Shown here: piece by piece, positions 60,947-64,000 of the stretch | Layout of the letters: each line of letters opens with the position of its first letter | Numbering within the stretch: the first letter of the stretch is position 1 | Source: Mansonella perstans | Taxonomy: Eukaryota > Nematoda > Chromadorea > Rhabditida > Onchocercidae | Assembly (NCBI GenBank): GCA_037074765.1 | Contig: JBAMDO010000208.1 | Coordinates: 1 to 64,000 of the forward strand | Direction of reading: 5' to 3' | DNA: 64,000 nt | Position numbers and translations under genes: made by a program | Notes under the pieces: generated by a model | The model's database searches: none | What the model saw: only the letters and a program-made list of their open reading frames with translations | Told to the model about the DNA's origin: nothing

Positions 60947-62728
60947 TTACATATGTCGCTGCAACATCATTATGATCGGATGAATTGGAAGGTTTGCACT
61001 GTTATTTCGGCCGATCGGACAAGTTGGAAGATATCCATGATTTTCTGTGTTGATCGGACGAATGGGAAAGTTTGGATAACTTTCTCTGTCAACCAAATGA
61101 GTTAGAAGATTCGGCTGATTTCCTCTATTGGTCGGAAGAATTGGAAAGTTTAATTGATTTTCTCTGTCAGTCAAATGAGTTGGAAGGTTTGGTTGATTTT
61201 CTCTGCCGACTAGATGGGTTAGAAAATTTGGTTGATTTCTCTTTTCGATCAGAGGGGTTAGAAAGTTTGCTTGATTTTCTCTGTCGACTAGGTGAGTTGG
61301 AAAATTTGGTTGATTTTCTTTTTCAATCAGAGGAGTTGAAAGGTTTGGTTGATTTTCTCGGTCGATTAAATGAGTTGGAAGATTTGGTTGATTTTCCTTC
61401 TCAGTCTGAGGAGTTAGAAGGTTTGGCTGATTTCTCTTTTCGATCAGAGGAGTTAGAAAGTTTGCTTGATTTTCTCTGTCGAGTAGTTGGGTTAGAAAAT
61501 TTAGTTGATTTCTTTTTTCAATTAGAGGAGTCAAAAGGTTTGGTTGATTTTCTCTGTCGATTGGGTGGGTCGGAAGATTTGGTTGATTTCTCTTTTCGAT
61601 CAGAGGGGTTAGAAAGTTTGCTTGGTTTTCTCTGTCGAGTAGTTGGGTTAGAAAATTTAGTCGATTTCTTTTTTCAATTAGAGGAGTCAGAAGGTTTGGT
61701 TGATTTTCTCTGTCGATTGGGTGGGTCGGAAGATTTGGTTGATTTCTCTTTTCGATCAGAGGGGTTAGAAAGTTTGCTTGGTTTTCTCTGTCGACTGGGT
61801 GGGTTAGAAAATTTGGTTGATTTCCTTTTTGAATCAAAGTAGTTAGAAGGTCTGGTTGATTTTCTCTGTCGATTGGGTGGGTCGGAAGATTTGGTTGATT
61901 TCCTTTTTGAATCAAAGTAGTCAGAAGGTTTGGTTGATTTTCTCTGTCGATTGGGTGGGTTAGAAGATTTGATTGATTTTCTTTTTGAATCAAAGTAGTT
62001 AGAAGATCTGGTTGATTTTCTCTGTCGATTGGGTGGGTTAGAAGATTTGGTTGATTTCCTTTTTGAATCAAAGTAGTTAGAAAGTTTGCTTGATTTTCTC
62101 TGTCGACTGGGTGGGTCGGAAGATTTGGTTGATTTCTCTTTTCGATCAGAGGGGTTAGAAAGTTTGCTTGATTTTCTCTGTCGACTGGGTGGGTTAGAAG
62201 ATTTGGTTGATTTCCTTTTTGAATCAAAGTAGATAGAAGGTTTTGTTGATTTTCTCTGTCAACTGGGTGGGTCGGAAGATTTGACTGATTTTCTCTGTCG
62301 ATGAGGTGAGCTGTGAACTTTGGTTGATCTCCTCTATTGTTCGAATGAGTTGGAAGGTTCGACTGATTCCCTGTGTCTATTGGAAGAATTGGAAAATTTA
62401 GCTGATTCCTTCTGTCGATCGGATGAATTGGAAGGTTTGACTGATTTCTCCTGTTGTTCGAACGAACTGGAAGATCGCGGTAATTTCCTCTGTTGAATGG
62501 ACGAGAATTTCGGTGAATTTCCCTGTTTGTCGGACGATCGTTTTTTCTATGATTTGGAAAGTTCCTATAATTTCTTCTGTCAGTTGAACGAGTTGGAAGA
62601 TTTCTGTGATTTTCTCTGTTGATGGGACGACTTGGAAAGTTTCGATGTTTTCTCCGATTTGGAGGATTTGCATGAATTTCCCTTTCAATTGAAGAAGTGG
62701 AAATGTTTAGCTGATTTTCGTTATCCAT
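60947..62728 (-). CDS. Protein of alternating 13-residue repeats
   Basis: One open frame of 593 codons, with the start ATG at 62728 preceded by an in-frame TGA. The first ~95 residues are Asn/Arg-rich with looser repeats. From about residue 95 to 560 the protein is an array of 13-residue units in two alternating types, such as NLPTHPIDRENQP and NLLTPLIEKRNQP. The DNA therefore repeats every 39 bases and, at higher order, every 78. No signal peptide, transmembrane helix or known domain is seen. The frame ends at ATGTAA, but this overlaps a perfect splice donor (AT|GTAAGT), so the coding region probably continues in a downstream exon. The minus frame is preferred because it is open along the whole array. 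Function unknown. Confidence 0.6.
   Translation of the reverse strand: MDNENQLNISTSSIEREIHANPPNRRKHRNFPSRPINRENHRNLPTRSTDRRNYRNFPNHRKNDRPTNREIHRNSRPFNRGNYRDLPVRSNNRRNQSNLPIHPIDRRNQLNFPILPIDTGNQSNLPTHSNNRGDQPKFTAHLIDRENQSNLPTHPVDRENQQNLLSTLIQKGNQPNLLTHPVDRENQANFLTPLIEKRNQPNLPTHPVDRENQANFLTTLIQKGNQPNLLTHPIDRENQPDLLTTLIQKENQSNLLTHPIDRENQPNLLTTLIQKGNQPNLPTHPIDRENQPDLLTTLIQKGNQPNFLTHPVDRENQANFLTPLIEKRNQPNLPTHPIDRENQPNLLTPLIEKRNRLNFLTQLLDRENQANFLTPLIEKRNQPNLPTHPIDRENQPNLLTPLIEKRNQLNFLTQLLDRENQANFLTPLIEKRNQPNLLTPQTEKENQPNLPTHLIDRENQPNLSTPLIEKENQPNFPTHLVDRENQANFLTPLIEKRNQPNFLTHLVGRENQPNLPTHLTDRENQLNFPILPTNRGNQPNLLTHLVDRESYPNFPIRPINTENHGYLPTCPIGRNNSANLPIHPIIMMLQRHM
61070..62490. repeat. 39/78-base minisatellite within the repeat-protein gene
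   Basis: On the plus strand, 39-base units starting TTGGTTGATTTxCTxTxTCG alternate between CTGTCGATTGGGTGGG and TTTCGATCAGAGGGG forms. Neighbouring 78-base blocks near 61540-61800 are almost identical, which suggests recent unequal exchange. Confidence 0.9.
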
Positions 62729-64000
62729 ATCAAATATGGTTTTTATTCACTCGTTTAATATTCTGGAACAATTCGTACTACTATGAGTTTGTTCTGTTAC
62801 AAATATTTATCTATAAAAATTTCGGTATGCCATTGTCATATATAATTTGCTAGATATCTCAATGGGGAGGGAGGAGAGGGGAGAGTAGGGAAGAGTACCT
62901 ATTCACGCTACGAAGTAATAGTTAATTATGCAATGGGGATTTTGCTAAGGTCAAGCTGCTGGTCAACCATTTCAAATGTTTTTCCGTCCGTTGCGATTAC
63001 TTTATCATGAAACATTGAATGGATGTTGATATAAGGATTGTTTTTATATACTACAAAATTGCATTACCTAAACATTCATATGGTAAAAATACTGTCATAA
63101 AGTATCGGAATAGTACAAAATAGTTAATCTGCCGAAAAATCCGTAATTGTATCAATTTTTTCTAAATTCATCACCTATTATTTTTTTAAGAAAAAGGACT
63201 TTTTTTTCTGCTATTTCATTTTTAATTAATAAGTAACTGGATTGATGCATTCGATAAAATATGAGATCAAAATGATACGTTATCAATTAATGATGTAGTG
63301 ATAAGGAATGGAAACTGAACAATACCGATCACTATCTTTCACATATATTCGGATAAAAATTTTTAATAATGATTTGATTAAATTTCAGGATTGTTCTTAT
63401 TCAAATTAAAATGGATATTATCCGGAAAACAATGCAAAGTTTTAACTGTACCACCAATAATAACAACTTATTATGTAACCACTCAGCAATAGGAAAGTGA
63501 AAAATGATGCAATGAAAAGCTCAGCAAGTGAGTTTCTATAGTTGTATATACCTAAAATAGTAGTAAAGAAAGAGAGATGGTCAGAGATGATCATTGACCT
63601 CACCACTATGTTTTATTCTGAACAACAACAACAACCTCAGACGAAGCAGCTCTGAGGTCAACAGATCGTTGCATCCTACTTCTCTACATTGATTGTTTAA
63701 ATTACTTATTGGGCAGATCATACCGGTTCATTTGAAAATATAATGACAATGGTCATCTTAGCCATTAACAAAATGGTCCCTCTAACTGTGAACCATAGAT
63801 TTATGAGAATTAAACATATTGCTCATAGAGATAGCAGCGCGATATGTAAAAAAAACAAGTTTGAATTTTTTTAACTCATACGTTTAAAAGTTTTTTAATT
63901 AAAGTCTATTTTTAAATTGACAATTAATTATTTTTAAATCTTATGATCCCTGTTACAAATAAAAGAACCAAAGTGATCCAGCTATAGACAATAACAATCA
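62729..64000. other. Right-end intergenic region
   Basis: No gene seen. It contains a G/A-rich stretch (62862-62896) and a 9-bp inverted repeat TTGACCTCA / TGAGGTCAA (63594-63602 and 63653-63661) enclosing an ACA repeat and an inner CCTCAG/CTGAGG hairpin. It probably includes the promoter of the repeat-protein gene. Confidence 0.5.

Noticed and set aside
61072..61842. 256-codon plus-strand frame through the repeat array
   Set aside because: It covers only part of the array and is explained by the 39-base period. The minus frame is open over the whole region.

Overview
The window is nuclear DNA of a nematode, most likely a filarial (spirurid) worm. The evidence is AT-rich sequence, genes split into many short exons by AT-rich introns ending in TTTCAG/TTTTAG, acceptor-like sites just upstream of start codons that suit spliced-leader trans-splicing, a two-gene unit with operon-like spacing, and nematode-type proteins (a LIPS-family lipase relative, ILE-2 lectin, IFG-1). 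The species cannot be named from the sequence. All gene models were built by hand: exon ends come from GT..AG signals plus reading-frame and family continuity, and no transcript was available.

Layout. 1-3134: a decayed, internally deleted BEL/Pao LTR retrotransposon on the minus strand, with its left LTR cut by the window edge. 3976-8255 (+): aminoacylase-1 in 13 exons. 11523-17611 (+): a single-pass membrane protein with LDL-receptor class A and EGF-like modules. 17826-20943 (+): an unrecognised Ser/Thr/Gln-rich protein starting about 0.2 kb downstream, probably in an operon with the previous gene. 22698-25118 (+): the VIP36/LMAN2-type cargo lectin (ile-2), with a polyglutamine insert. 26874-32664 (+): a secreted fibronectin type III protein. 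35931-38005 (+): a secreted LIPS-family lipase relative that appears to lack its catalytic serine. 43935-57220 (-): translation initiation factor eIF4G (ifg-1), with at least 25 exons plus an internal alternative first exon that would give a short isoform. 60947-62728 (-): a protein built almost entirely from alternating 13-residue repeats.

The genes do not form one pathway. They are housekeeping, secretory-route and secreted or surface proteins. Long AT-rich spacers hold only microsatellites, small tandem repeats and hairpins. The most notable items are the alternative ifg-1 first exon with a perfect 16-bp inverted repeat in the next exon, the pseudo-lipase, the 13-residue repeat protein, the operon-like gene pair, and a GC-rich, hairpin-forming island near 38.6 kb that may be an undescribed structured RNA.
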